From NCBI GenBank assembly GCA_028023455.1, contig JAQFVV010006845.1:236157-300156 (forward strand): DNA of 64,000 nucleotides, written 5' to 3'. The notes under the pieces were generated by a model that did not search any database, was not told the DNA's origin, and worked only from the letters and a program-made list of their open reading frames with translations. Each line of letters starts with the position of its first letter. Position 1 is the first letter of the stretch. Shown in pieces: positions 34,060 through 45,850 of this stretch. A program made the translations under genes and the position numbers. The DNA is from Epiperipatus broadwayi. Lineage: Eukaryota > Onychophora > Udeonychophora > Euonychophora > Peripatidae.

Positions 34060-34975
34060 CTCCATTCGCTGAACATGATTATGCACCAGAAACAACACTT
34101 CCTGGAGCATAGCCTGATTAAAAAATACTCCACAATAGTCATAATCAACCCTGTAATACCCACAGATAAACTGCCACCTCCACGCACTGCCTGGATAAAC
34201 TCCATCATAAGCAAAATTCTCAGAATCAATGGAAATTCCAGACTTGACCCTCCAGAACAAGATAAACATCTGGGAAGCACACACACTACTAAATCCGGAG
34301 CCAATAAAAATCCAAATACAATTGGGCCGAACTAATCACAAGATAATAAAAACCTTTAAACACCTAGCAATGGAAACAAAACTGTTGGATCACATTATAA
34401 AAATAAATCTTAGTGCAATTCCAACAAGCTGGTTCCTACATTTCAGAAGATTCATGACAAAGATAGACCCAATATGCCATCTCTGCCAAAGAGGTGAAGA
34501 AACATTTGAACACATCATTTCCCTCTGCCCAGGATATCAGGACATCAGGAGAGCCATCAATGAGGAATGCAGCATTCCTCTCCTAAAGATCCTAGACCTT
34601 AAAAGCTGCTTGCACTCTGGTGACTTCCCGGTCATACGCATAGCTATATTTATCTCATATGCCCTATGGATGGCCAGGTGCAATTTTAAATTCATAATAC
34701 CCAGACCCATTTGAAGTATTTAACATCCAGCTAAAAACCTTGCAGGCAAAGGACTTAATACTGGCCTCAAAATTCTTAGTCAACAAAACACGGGGCTTAT
34801 ATAGAAGATTTGCCCCATAAAAATGAGACACTCACTAACTTAGATGACAATCCTTTGATTTGTATGCAAAAAAATCCCAATTGAAACAGCAGACTTCTAC
34901 CTTTAGCCTTGCATGGCATAAACCAAATGTATATAAGTTACAATAAAATTTATTTTAAATAAATCACAATTTGTT
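34060..34975 (+). pseudogene. Second L1/Tx1-like LINE, ORF2 C-terminal end
   Basis: On the plus strand, a 161-codon open stretch (34229-34714) contains FLHFRRFMTKIDPICHLCQR and GEETFEHIISLCPGYQDIRR, the zinc-binding tail found after the RT in many LINEs (CxxC...H...C pattern). Translation before it (34075-34330) is the same ORF in other frames. A 3' UTR follows, ending at ACAATAAAATTTATT (about 34940-34975). It is divergent from, and oriented against, the LINE to its left, so the two are separate insertions. 5'-truncated. Confidence 0.75.
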
Positions 34976-34979
34976 TGTA

Positions 34980-37359
34980 TATTACTAAAATTTACTTCAC
35001 AATTCTTGTTGCATTTTTATATTTTGTTTTCTAATTTTTCTAATTTTGAGTTCATATTCTTGGGATAATAGAAATGACCAAACTTAGACAAAAACATCCT
35101 GTTAAAAGAGTGAAACAAAGTACTGAAGTTATTTTAATAATTAAAAATATCAAAGTTTGAAGCTACTAATGGATTTACTTGTGCAAAATATAATTTGTTT
35201 ATTAAAATTATGAGTTGATCTCAGCCCAGTATAAATAGGCAGGATTTTATATTATAAAAAGTACACTGTATAATTTAAAGACGCATCACTACTATACTCC
35301 ATCCTGGTTAATATGTCAGAGTCGGTAATGATGATCTCTTATCCCATTCTATGTGTGAAATGGCATATATCATCATCATCATGGAGATAGTAGACATTCC
35401 TGCCAGTGGCCTGCTGCAAGGAGATTGCAACTAAAACCATGCTGCCTATTTGGAGATCAATATTTGCTACTACCTGCCATCTAGAAATGCTGATGGATAA
35501 GCTGCTGAGAAGTCAGTAACAACTCAAAATACCACAGAGAGCTTTAAATGTACTTTAATTAAACCTTAGTTTTTAAAGCTATAACTTGTAATTTAAAATG
35601 AACGTTCAAAATTTAACTCTTGAATTTTTTGTCTAAAGTAAATATAAAACCTATTATAAATCTTGCCTAAGATTATGTTTGTAAACTTTAAATTTCCTTA
35701 TTCTAAAATAGAATAATTATAACTATTTGTTTATTTAAATTGTATTTTCTATTCTATACAGCAGTTTTGCCAATATTTTTTTATTTTTCAAAATTTAATT
35801 TTATTATATTTAATTTTATAATTCTTTAGTGAAGATAATATAATTCATATTTTCAACTTAATTAACCTAGATAAGGCGTATTTAGTTTATTTTACTCGCT
35901 GTTTCGAAATCCTATTATATTAAGAATAATAACTGACCACTCTGCACTCATTATTATGACATTTTTGATTTAGTTTTACATTGATTAAATATTGATTATG
36001 GTTTGCACAATTAGAATTAAAAATTGAGTTTAAAAGATTCATCTTATCAAAGTAATAGACTAGCCATAGAGATACTGACAGAGGTATATTTCATAATGTA
36101 TTATTAATTTGACCTCACTAAATATACCTTTCCTCCCTTGTGGAATCTGACTCTAGAAGCAGCTTAAGTATCTATTAAACTAGATTAAGCTTAACACTGT
36201 TATATTTATATAATGTAATATAGACATTTACATGATCTGGCTTTATGGCATACAAAATAATAATAAGGCAATGACCTATTTTCCACTTTGGCACCTTCAG
36301 TGATGGAGATCGCTGGGTTGTGAAATCCATCTAGAAGTACAGTGTGTTTTTATTTTACTTGCTGCAACAATTTTTACATAATTGTTAATATATACATATT
36401 ACATCTAGAAAAATCTGGAACTCATTTATCTGTTAATCAGACCATGATTAGTTTAAATATAGATAATACATAATCAACCAATAATATATTGGTCAAACTC
36501 ATTCTTTACCATGTATGTCAGTAAAAAAATTGAAAGTCAGCAGAAATTCCATATAAAAAATAATGAGTTTAAATTGTTTCTTCTTTTTTTTTATGTTAAT
36601 CAGACCATGATTAGTTTAAATAGATAATACATTATCAATATATTTTTATCTTCAAATGCTTTTAACATTCTCAAGTTTTATCTATAAATTAGATTTTAGC
36701 ATTATTTGAACTTATAATCAACCAATAATGCATTGGTCAAACTCATTCTTTACCATATATAAAAACAATTCAACTGTTGGTAAAAAAACTGAAAGTGAAT
36801 TTTTTAAATTGAATTTTAATTAAAGCTTTTGAAAGTTTTAGTGAATTTTTCTATGGAAGCACTCATTTCATTCAGTACATGGATGCTTCATCCCTGTTTA
36901 ATATGTATAACTAAGGAGTCAATCATTAATTATTTGAGACATTATTCTAACTATATTATTTCTATTAGACTAAATAAATTAGCAAAACAGTATTATAAGC
37001 ATTTTCATAACTTTCAAATATATCTATGATTTTTTCAAGATTGAAAATTGTAACATCTTCCATAAAACTCAGCTTCACAAGCATCTATATAATGGATTAA
37101 ATTCTCCTTCAGTAATATATCAGTGTATTTACACTCACATATTATTCTTACAAAAATATTAAATAATTTTTAATTTAGTAATTAAAAGATGTATTTAATT
37201 ACAACTCTAACTATTTTAATGCATATTTGGACAGTAATTTTTTTTTCTTGCAGCAAATTCTTTGTATTGAAACTATTTTAATTTGTTAAAAATCACATAA
37301 AAATTATTTATGTTTATTTCTTTGTATAAAATATTACATTTAAAATTGCTTCTTTGTAA
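34980..37359. other. AT-rich stretch with a small tandem duplication
   Basis: No gene seen. The part 35285-35520 is less AT-rich, with a short ATC run (35370-35381), and may be an old repeat. At 36436-36550 and 36598-36800 a block is duplicated: AATCAGACCATGATTAGTTT occurs at both, as does TTGGTCAAACTCATTCTTTA. In the second copy about 80 bp separate these two parts. Confidence 0.55.
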
Positions 37360-37759
37360 CTTTAACATAGGAGTGGCCAACCTGTTATAGTTTATGTAGA
37401 GGTTTTATTTTATTTTTTAGTTAAGATGTGTCATATAAACTTATACCCCTTTTCACCCTTTTAATATATGGTAATATGGATACATTTAACAGTTATACAT
37501 AAAATGATTTATTACACATATGATAATGTAGACACTTTTATCAGTTTTAAGTAAACGGATTTTATATAAGACAAGATAAATAATAATTATTTTAATGAGA
37601 TTTGAAATCACTTTGCTTTTGCCAAACTTGTAAATTTTTGAAGTTAAATCAGTTACAGAAAGCTCTTAGTTAACTCAGTAGAGAGCATGAGACTCTTTAA
37701 ATCAGTTACAGAAAATGTCAAATCATTTTTCAACTTTAAATCAGTTACTAATGGACCAT

Positions 37760-39480
37760 AGTTTGTTCTTTACCTTTATCATGGATGAAAATGATTATTT
37801 GCATCTGTATGTTGTTCTAAAATGACAGATAAAACTCTGAGCAAATTTTCTTAGTTCTGGAAAATGTTCACAGGGCAATGATCTTAAAAAAATTATTTGA
37901 TACCAGAAACATCTGTGAGTGCCATATGTTTATTAAATTTCATTTCCAATAAAGAATTGGTTTTGAAATCAATAAGTTCCATTTTTATGTTATTATGCAT
38001 TATTAAGCCTTTTTGTTCAGTAAGTGAAAAGGGATTTATAAATTCAAGTATGGAATTGGCAATGCTCATTGTTTATATCTTACAAGCTTAAGAGAATTAG
38101 GGCATGTAATCTATGACACTTATTTTGACTATTCAAGTATGGAGTCTTTCTGAAAAATCAATAAAATGACTATTAAAGGACTTTTGCAATAATATGATTT
38201 TCTCAGTATATTCTGTAAGGTTGCCATTATTTTCAACAAATTCACTATGTTCTTTTAAATGTGGAAATGGATCTAAATCCCCATTTTACAACTGGGAAAT
38301 GAACAATTTTAACCTTATTTTGAATGCACTATCATTTACTAAGCTAGAAAACAATTCATTTTTGTTCTGCATTTCAGATTTAGATCATTTAGGTGGCTGG
38401 TAATATCATCAAATGCTAAATCAAATAGCAATTTCTCTTCACATAATGAGGGTTTTTCTTCATAAAGGTCATCCTACTGTTCCATAAATTTATGAATCCT
38501 GTCTTTCAGTTTCCAAAATCTACTAAGGACTTGTTTTCTAGAAAGCTTGTGCACTTCACAACAAAACATGAGATCACCATAATCCATATTGAACAATTCA
38601 TAATATCCTCATAATTCTCTTCTGTTTCAAACTCTTACTCTAATTTTATTCATACACTTTACAAATCTTATCATAACATACTTGAAATTTAGAGTTTTTC
38701 CATACAGTCTGTTCATGTACAATACAGTGATACTTCAGTAGAGAATGATCTAAAACCTTTCAAGTAAAGTTGCAGTCCCGTAAATTCTAACTACCATTGA
38801 CAGTGCTCCATTAGACCAAAAACTAATAAGCTCACTAGAATCTAATTGTGCAATTTCTAGACATGACTTTACTTTGCCAAACATGTCCGATTCCTTGGTT
38901 TTTCCATGAAGTGACCCAACACCAATAAGTTGTTCAAAGATATTAAAATTACTATCAATTCCTCTTATATCAGTTCAAGAAAAGAAAGAACATTAATGAA
39001 TATGGTCTTTCTATTTCTTTGTAACATCATGTGATAGTTCGTTGATGTATCTTGTAACTATTTTTTCAGACAGAGCAATTTTGTTTGCTTTTCTTTTAAT
39101 ATTCTTATCACCTAGATATTTTGCAAGATGTGTTTTTTTAGCCCACACAAAGGCAATTTTATAGCCTGCCACATTGCCACACTTTCACAACTTAATTTCA
39201 AAAATATTTTTTTGTCTCTTTTTATTTCTTCCTTTTTTTAGTCATGTATTGCTTCCACAATTCAGCCCAGGAAACTAACTTTATTTTTTTTTAAAATCCA
39301 GTTTGATACTTTCTCTAATGTCTTAAGATCATATCTTCTATTGTTTGAGAGCTTTCACAAACAATGCACAATGGTTTTCGTGAAGGGCCCACAATAAATA
39401 ACCCATTTCCACAATTCATTAAACTCCTTGCTATCACATTCTGCTTTTCTTCTACCTCATTTTCTTTTGCAAAATAATGG
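37760..39480 (-). pseudogene. hAT transposase, decayed
   Basis: Minus-strand pieces in order: a BED-like Cys region near 39360-39340 (KPLCIVCESSQTIEDMILRH); KIAFVWAKKTHLAKYLGDKN and ALSEKIVTRYINELSHDV near 39165-39010; FEQLIGVGSLHGKTKESDMF near 38945-38890; LDSSELISFWSNGALSMVV near 38850-38795; YGDLMFCCEVHKLSRKQVL near 38585-38525, a conserved hAT block; and LLFDLAFDDITSHLNDLNLK near 38435-38375. This resembles the ZBED5/GTF2IRD2/FAM200-type hAT transposases of animals. Stops, frameshifts and the family C insertion at 38055-38130 disable it. Conserved catalytic residues cannot be scored because the frame is too broken. Confidence 0.8.
38055..38130 (+). mobile_element. Family C 3' fragment with 13-bp target duplication
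   Basis: 76 bp matching the 3' end of the family C element at 51.5 kb (GCTCATTGTTTATATCTTAC, then AGAGAATTAGGGCATGT). ATTCAAGTATGGA flanks it at 38042-38054 and 38131-38143. It interrupts the hAT transposase, so it is younger than that element. It has no ribozyme core and no inverted arm. Confidence 0.85.
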
Positions 39481-39484
39481 GTAA

Positions 39485-40295
39485 CTGACTGTAAAAAAAA
39501 TTATGTAAAAAGTAAAGATTATTATTAAATAATTTATTTAAATTATTTTATCATTTCAAACATTAAGAGCATTCAAAAACAATTCTACTAATTTATTATA
39601 CAATTCCTGTTTTCATGAAGGCCTAATACAATTCTAATAAATTTAGAAAATCATATATATATTTTTTCTTAGAGAGTTTTTGTCTCTCTTTTGTAATATT
39701 GTATGTCTGATGAAATATAAGATCACCTTCTGCTATAAAACAATCGATAAACTGGACATCATGTACAAAAACAAAACATCCTCTTTACAAAAACTTTACT
39801 GATGATCAGTTAAATTTTAAGAATACACGTACTATATATAAATAAAAAGGAAAGATATTGTATAAAAATATAAAATCACACATATACAAATGGATTAAAT
39901 AATTGCAGGTGTCGATAATCAGCAAATTAGGTGATCAGGCAAAAACTTGGCATGTGCATTCAAAATATTAAAAAAAAAACATTTTTAAATTTACAGAACT
40001 ATATCAAGCATTAATAAAAACAGAAATCCTATTTTAAACTTAAGGAGCTGTTAATAAAAATAAATAAGTTCAAAAACACAGAATTGTTCACCCACATCAA
40101 ATCAGAGGTCCATCAAATATTATGACACAAAAGTCACCAGTAAATAAACGATTGAGCAACTGATGACGCATGTCAGTATTTGCCAGCGACTGTTGCTTCG
40201 AGATTAAACAAATGTAACACAAATATAATGAGTGTACACTCTAGAATTCAGTGATAGGTTAATTATAAGTTTATCTATATATAATATTTAAATAC
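39485..40295. other. hAT 5' non-coding part
   Basis: AT-rich non-coding part of the hAT element between the transposase start and the nested PLE composite. No promoter motif is evident by eye. Confidence 0.5.
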
Positions 40296-40419
40296 AAATA
40301 TAATATTTATACTTTAAGCTAGATGTAATCAGAAGATATTTGAACTCACACTTTCAAGCTCCCTTATACAACTGATACATATGACCACATACATGTGGAA
40401 AAATTAAATGATTTCCAAT

Positions 40420-40462
40420 ATATGTATTTCATGCTGAGTCGGCCTTCATCAGTTGGTCTGGA
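40420..40462 (-). ncRNA. Hammerhead-like motif, family D, intact core boxes
   Basis: Minus strand: CCAA then CTGATGA (40446-40452), AGGCCGACTCAGCAT, GAAA (40427-40430), then TACATATATTGG. CCAA and TTGG pair as stem I. Stem II is poor, with A-U and GC/GC pairs separated by a G-A mismatch. Both invariant boxes are intact, unlike the 25.6 kb copies. Confidence 0.5.
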
Positions 40463-40879
40463 TCATCATCTCCCACACACACATATATAATCAGGGCTTG
40501 GTTTATATTAAGATAGAAAATCTTCAAACTTTAATGAATAGCTTCAGTTTTTTCCCCTCTCCAACTCTCCAGTGATACATATTATTGAAAATCTGATGAT
40601 AGCATGTTTAAACGTATTGTTTGCCAGTTTTTTATTGTCATACCCATATTGATAATAAGTCATTGTGACCCCCTCATATGTAGAACCTCAATCCCATTTA
40701 AATACACAGAAGAGAGATGGGCAGAATATATTTAAATACAATATATATATACTTTTAGCTAGATTTATTTAGAAGAGTATTTGAACTCAAACTTTTAAAC
40801 TTCCTTTAGCCATCCACTCCATCTTATACAACTGGTACACATGACCACATACTTGTAGAAAAGAGAAATAATCTCTGAT

Positions 40880-40922
40880 TTATGTACATCATGCTGAACC
40901 AGGTCTCATCAGTTAGTCTGGA
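40880..40922 (-). ncRNA. Hammerhead-like motif, family D, degenerate
   Basis: CTGATGA (40906-40912) on the minus strand, then GACCTGGTTCAGCAT and GATG in place of GAAA. The first box is intact and the second lost. Second unit of the tandem pair. Confidence 0.4.
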
Positions 40923-41189
40923 TGATCATTGTCATATATTATTTAGTTTATATTAAGATAGCAAATCTTCAAACTTTAATTGATGGGCTTCAATCTTCTC
41001 CACTCTCCAACTCTCATCTGTCCATATCATTAAAAATCTAATAATGGTATGTTCAAATTCCTTGTTTGCCAGTTATTTTTAATTGCCATACCCATGTTGA
41101 CCATAATGGTTGTACAAGATGGAGTGGATGACCCTCTAATTACACTTTAGCTTAAAATATATATATAATAAGAATAATGGTGATTTAAT

Positions 41190-41386
41190 GACTGCTCCAG
41201 TTTTCTTTGATCATGAAAAAGCATGTAAATATAAATTTAAACTTGATTTTGAAAGTGTGAAAATTCTTCGCAAAGAGAGAGTAATAAAAGACATAAGAAG
41301 GAAATTTTATAAATAGGAATAAAATGCATTTAATAAATAGACAAGCTGCTAACATTAAAATACAAGATTTATGGAATTTGAATTGA
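41190..41386 (+). pseudogene. PLE 3 C-terminal coding end
   Basis: Translation: FFDHEKACKYKFKLDFESVK then ILRKERVIKDIRRK, and after a frameshift near 41313 INRQAANIKIQDLWNLN and a stop at 41384-41386. This aligns with the end of PLE 1 (KILCIERNNNKRKIKEAMLI and INRQTANIKINELWEN), which identifies the element. The GIY-YIG motif itself is missing, because the inversion junction lies just upstream. The 3' UTR shares AAAGTACTTCT with PLE 1. Confidence 0.75.
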
Positions 41387-41854
41387 TGACATTTGCTTCA
41401 GCTTTGTTTTTTTTTAATTTAATGACAGTTGAGGCAGGTTTAAGAAATTAACCAAAAGTACTTCTGTAGATTTAAAGACTGTTTATAATAGTTTATTACA
41501 ATTAAATTTATTATTTTTATTATGATTACAATTTTGTTTTAATTAATGGATATTTTATTTATATTATACTTGTATTTAAATATCACATATTCAGCCTGTA
41601 TTCTGCCCATCCTTCTTCTGTGTATTTAAATGGGCTTATGATCATATATATGAGGGGTCAGAATGGTCAATATGGGTATGATAAAAAATGGGTAAACAAG
41701 GAATTTGAACATGCCATCATCAGATTTTCAATGATATGGAAGGCTGAAGAGTTGGAGAATGGAGAAAATTGAAACCCATCCATTAAAGTTTAAAGATTTA
41801 CTATCTTAATATAAACTGAGCCCTAATTATATATAAGTGTGCAAGATGATGATC

Positions 41855-41900
41855 CAAATCAACTAATCAGGTCTGGTTCAGCACGAAATACATATATTGG
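41855..41900 (+). ncRNA. Hammerhead-like motif at the PLE 3 3' region
   Basis: CTAATCA at 41863-41869 (two changes from CTGATGA), GGTCTGGTTCAGCAC, GAAA at 41885-41888, then TACATATATTGG. It is the plus-strand partner of the family D minus copies. Probably inactive now. Confidence 0.4.
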
Positions 41901-42109
41901 AGATTATTTATCTTTTACATATGTATGTGGTCATGTGTAGCAGTAGTATAAGATAAAGTGGATGACTAAAGGGAACTTGAAAGTTATATAAATTGTATAA
42001 GAATTTTTTTAATTTTTTTTTGAGAGGGGGGGGTTCAGTGCATCACTTGTAATCATGCAATGGTCACTTTTGTTGCCTGTGCCATAGGTTGACCATTCCT
42101 GCTCTAACA

Positions 42110-43520
42110 TATCAAAGCAAATATCTTATTTTTGTCAATTTTAAGCAGCACATTTCAAGACTGCAACAATATTTTTTTATAAATCACTTATAACTGACTT
42201 TGTAATATCAGTACTTTTGGCAATTTCTTCATCCCTACTACTTTCTTCTAATATTTTAAAATGGATCTTGTAAAATACATTTTTCCAAAGTAAAAATATT
42301 TATAAAAAATATTTCCCTCATAATATATATTTCAATCATAAATAACTTTTTTTTTGCAGATATTATAATAAAAGTCTGTATTTAAAAATTTAATAAATAA
42401 GTTTTATTAAATTTATGGTATGTCTTTTAATTAGGTTTGTGAATTGTTCGGGTATCCTTTTGTTTTTATATTACAGAATAGTATCAACTGTGAATTCCAA
42501 TATATTTAAAACGTGCCAACAAATTTTCTTTTCAGACTTCTTGAGCAAGATACTGTATAAAATTAAAAGTTATATATATATTTTTAAAGAAATATGATGA
42601 ACCCTATTTGTGGAATTATTGTATTTAAATAGATTAGACAGGATATCTCCTTTAGATGAGGCAGGTAATCGAATAAAAAAAAGATCCTAAAAGTTTTACC
42701 AATGATTTTTTTTTTCATATTTATTCAATATTCCAGTTATAATTTAAACTTTACTGTGCTTCTCTGGGACTTGAGTCTTTGCAATAGGTAACGGTTCTTC
42801 CATAGAAAGAGAAATCTAGGAAAATAACATAAACGTCATTATCATATTGTTAAACAACAAAAAAATCTGTTCTAATTCTATATCAACTATATTTCAAATG
42901 ACAATAAATATTAACTTTCTATATTTTTAACTTATATGGAAAAAAACAGATTTTTTTTTCATGTCCAAGTTATATAACACACCATTAATTACCTTGTTTT
43001 TGTTAAATACGGATTAAACTATTTTGATAATGAGCAAAAAAAAAAATGACTTAAAGTTTATTTAGAATTTAAAAATCAATTTGCATTTTCTATTTATTAA
43101 ATTAATGTGAGACAATTTTAACCTGTCACATACTTTGACTGTGTGCACAAATAATAAACATTGTATTAAAACTAAATGTCAAAACCTAATAATCTTTTTT
43201 TTCTATACCTAAATAATTTGCTTTCTGGATCTCTTTCCTCTTATAGCCTATTTTTTCCATAACTTTGGCAAATGATTAAAACTATTACACCGCATTAAGA
43301 CAAACTTCAGCCTAGGTACAAGATAAACACAGAATAACTCAGTAACAACCGAAATCAACCTATCCTTAGGGTCCTATAGACATTGGCCCCGCTTAAGTAC
43401 TCCCTATTTATTATATTCATTGTAACCTTTGAACAATAATTAGAAAACAATAAATTTCTTATGATAATCTCCACTTCAATAGAATTTGAAAACACAATTA
43501 TATATTAGATAACATAACTA
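42110..43520. other. AT-rich stretch, no gene seen
   Basis: AT-rich sequence right of the hAT element. The 60-codon ORF at 42415-42597 has no recognisable feature. 43200-43420 is slightly less AT-rich. Confidence 0.5.
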
Positions 43521-43530
43521 AATTAATATA

Positions 43531-43690
43531 CAAATATTAAGCATTAAATCACCCCACATGGTTAAGAAATCCAGTACCGCCCTCTGTGAACTAATATATA
43601 AATACATTAGAGTTCATATTTATATATTAGTTCACAGAGGGCGGTACTGGATTTCTTAACCATGTGGGATGATTTAATGCTTAATATTTA
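43531..43690. repeat. Perfect hairpin of about 70-bp arms
   Basis: AAATATTAAGCATTAAATC, then CCCACATGGTTAAGAAATCC, then AGTACCGCCCTCTGTGAACT on the left is mirrored nearly base for base on the right (43619-43690). The loop is about 17 bp. The arms are richer in GC than the surroundings. CAGAGGGCGGTACTGG resembles a hAT-type terminus, here two of them head to head. It could be the joined ends of an element or a small MITE. Confidence 0.75.
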
Positions 43691-43699
43691 TATATTTAT

Positions 43700-45515
43700 T
43701 TCAGTATAGCGCTATGCATTGGGATCATTTTTCAAATTAATATATATATACAACCTTGAGTTTAAAATATGGACTGGAAAAAAAACATGAAAAAAAATTG
43801 TTTTTTTTTTTTTTTAAGTACAATCTGCTTATCCATAACCTAGTAGTTTGTTAATGTTAATTCCTTTCACCTGTGATGCTGCAATAAGGACCAGACTGCT
43901 TCAATTTCAGTTATCTATAACATTTGTTTGCAGTTTTGCATATATTTGTTTAAAAAAAATCTAGAACTAAAATGTGTTCTGATTGATATTAGTTCTAATT
44001 AAAGTATACTTTCAATCAATTTCATGAATTTAAATATTCCATGATTTACAAAATGATATCCAGTGCATATGTATGAATGTGGGCTTTGAAAAATTTAGCT
44101 ATAAACTTTAAATATTTCATTCTTAGTAAATATGTGAATTGAACCTTCAGTCTTTAAAATACTTATCTTTTAACTGAAAATTAATCTTTTGAATATTTAT
44201 TATTGAAACAGGAAATGCCTATTGTTAAATGAGAGACAACCATTGCTAAGGGTGTTACTATTATTTTTTTATAATTATAAGTACAATATAAATATTATAA
44301 ACAACTTTATTGTTTAAACATATTCTTTTCTAAAATGTATTTTACTGAGAAAAATTTACTAATGAAATTTTTGGTTTTCATTAAAATGCATATTTTGGCA
44401 TGAAGGCTAAACATAAAGATTTTTATTTACTTTTGATGATTACTCTTTTTTCTTTGCAAAATTGATATACTATTTTAAAAATATCTTTTCATTTTTAAAC
44501 TTGTTTTTAATATTTTTCCTTAAAAATATAAAGATGTAATAATGAATAGGTTTTTATTTTTTAAAAAATAAAATAGGAATTTAAATAATGGCTCATTGCA
44601 GCATCAAAAAATGGTTGATTAATAAGTTAACTGACTCATAAGTACCATGCCATTTTTAACTAGAGAACAATTACAAGATGAAAATTGCACAAATTCTAAC
44701 CTTTTATCAATTAACCAGATATGCCTAGCAGTGGTAATCTAGCACAAATCTTATACTTTTGATCACTGTGATTGGTATAACTTTTGTACATTTATTGTAT
44801 GTGGGCTTTTTCCCACAGATAAAATTTGAACATATGAATTGAAAATAATCTGGAGATATCAGAACATATGGAGATGGCTGTAGCATGATAATGTGATAAA
44901 GGAGCTGATCTAAAGTTTGATAGAAATGATAATTTCTGCTTGGCTGAGTATTTTAGTCCAAGTGGAATAATTAAAGTTTTAAAAAAAAAAAATTATAATT
45001 TTCAATATTTTGTCTTCAAATTGTGATGCAATATTTTTGTAAAAGACATGTTTAACATCATCAATGAATAAGTGATTTTTTAATACAATTTAATTTTTTA
45101 AAAGACAACTTTTAAATAGCTTGTTGCAGCAAGTTAAAACAGTTTCTTCTGAGTAAAATAAAATTACCTTTGCCAAAATGGTAAAGAAAATATTTTTAAA
45201 AAATTTTTAATTATGAAAACTAATATCTTTACTTTTGATATTTTTTGCTTACTTTGATGACAACTAACTCTAACTATATCCTTTTCATAATCAATTATCT
45301 AATATTTCATACAACTTTTTTGAAAAGATAAATTACATTCAATAATGACAAGGGTTATTGTTGTAGATAGATAAAAACCCTGTTTAAATATTTATTTTCA
45401 TGTTTTTAAAAATGTCAGATATTAAATTTCAAAATGGTTATTGCTTGAAAACTTATATTTATATTAAATAATGTTAATATTATTAGTATATTATATAGAA
45501 AATGTATTTAATTAT
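43700..45515. other. AT-rich stretch, no gene seen
   Basis: AT-rich DNA. 44690-44980 is less AT-rich and includes a small hairpin (GTGGGCTTTTTCCCAC at 44800-44815). I recognise no family. Confidence 0.45.
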
Positions 45516-45520
45516 AAAAA

Positions 45521-45850
45521 AATCAAAATTACCCCAAATTCACAACTCAAACAGACTAGTCAAGAAAATAAAATCTAAAACACAACCAGTGGTTTCACTG
45601 CTACAAGCAGACTTTTCAAATGTAAAGAACTACAAAATAACAGCATATTTATATTAAACACTACTCACAATTCCACTTACTTTCCATACACCTTTAATAT
45701 TAAAAGAACTAATGTTTGGTTTTAAATATGTTATTTTGTAGTTTTTTACACTTGAGAAGACTACTTGTAGTAGTGAAACCATTGCTGATGTTTTAGAGTT
45801 TATTTTCTTCACTATTCTGGTTGAATTGTGAACTTAGGGTAATTTTGATT
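45521..45850. mobile_element. Foldback element with hammerhead-like motif in both arms
   Basis: AATCAAAATTACCC at the left mirrors GGGTAATTTTGATT at the right. The arms (about 45521-45650 and 45715-45850) are diverged inverted copies. Each contains a PLE-tail type motif: minus 45585-45622 (TTGAAAAG, stem CTGC/GCAG, GAAACC) and plus 45751-45785 (CTTGAGAAG, stem ACTAC/GTAGT, GAAACC). There is no coding potential. In the left arm the stem III segment reads ACCACTGGT, a near-palindrome. Confidence 0.65.

Larger units (their letters stand above)
40296..41985. mobile_element. PLE 3 / family D composite nested in hAT
   Basis: Two family D units in minus orientation lie 460 bp apart (40345-40735 and 40770-41135; ACTGATACATATGACCACAT at 40371, the related ACTGGTACACATGACCACAT at 40831). 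A PLE C-terminal coding end in plus orientation follows (41190-41386). Its 3' UTR runs directly into a plus-orientation family D unit (41585-41985). Family D is therefore the 3' (long-terminal-repeat-like) part of this PLE, and the pair of minus copies is the 5' inverted segment, here itself dimeric. Confidence 0.75.
37368..42101 (-). mobile_element. hAT DNA transposon with terminal repeats and 8-bp target duplication
   Basis: The left end TAGGAGTGGCCAACCTGTTA and the right end, read inward as CAGGAATGGTCAACCTATGG, match at most positions and fit the hAT terminal consensus CAGxxxTGGxCAACCT. Eight-base duplications flank them: CTTTAACA at 37360-37367 and CTCTAACA at 42102-42109, one mismatch. 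The transposase reads right to left. Nested inside are a 76-bp family C copy (38055-38130) and a PLE/family D composite (40296-41985). The original element was about 3.0 kb, typical for hAT. Confidence 0.85.

Noticed and set aside
33867-34335. Overlapping ORFs on both strands at the LINE boundary
   Set aside because: Several frames are open because two LINE fragments abut here. Only the plus-strand zinc-binding tail and the minus-strand coiled coil match expected proteins.
40100-40250. CTGATGA at 40158-40164 considered as a hammerhead
   Set aside because: No stem II and no GAAA box at the right distance. A chance heptamer.
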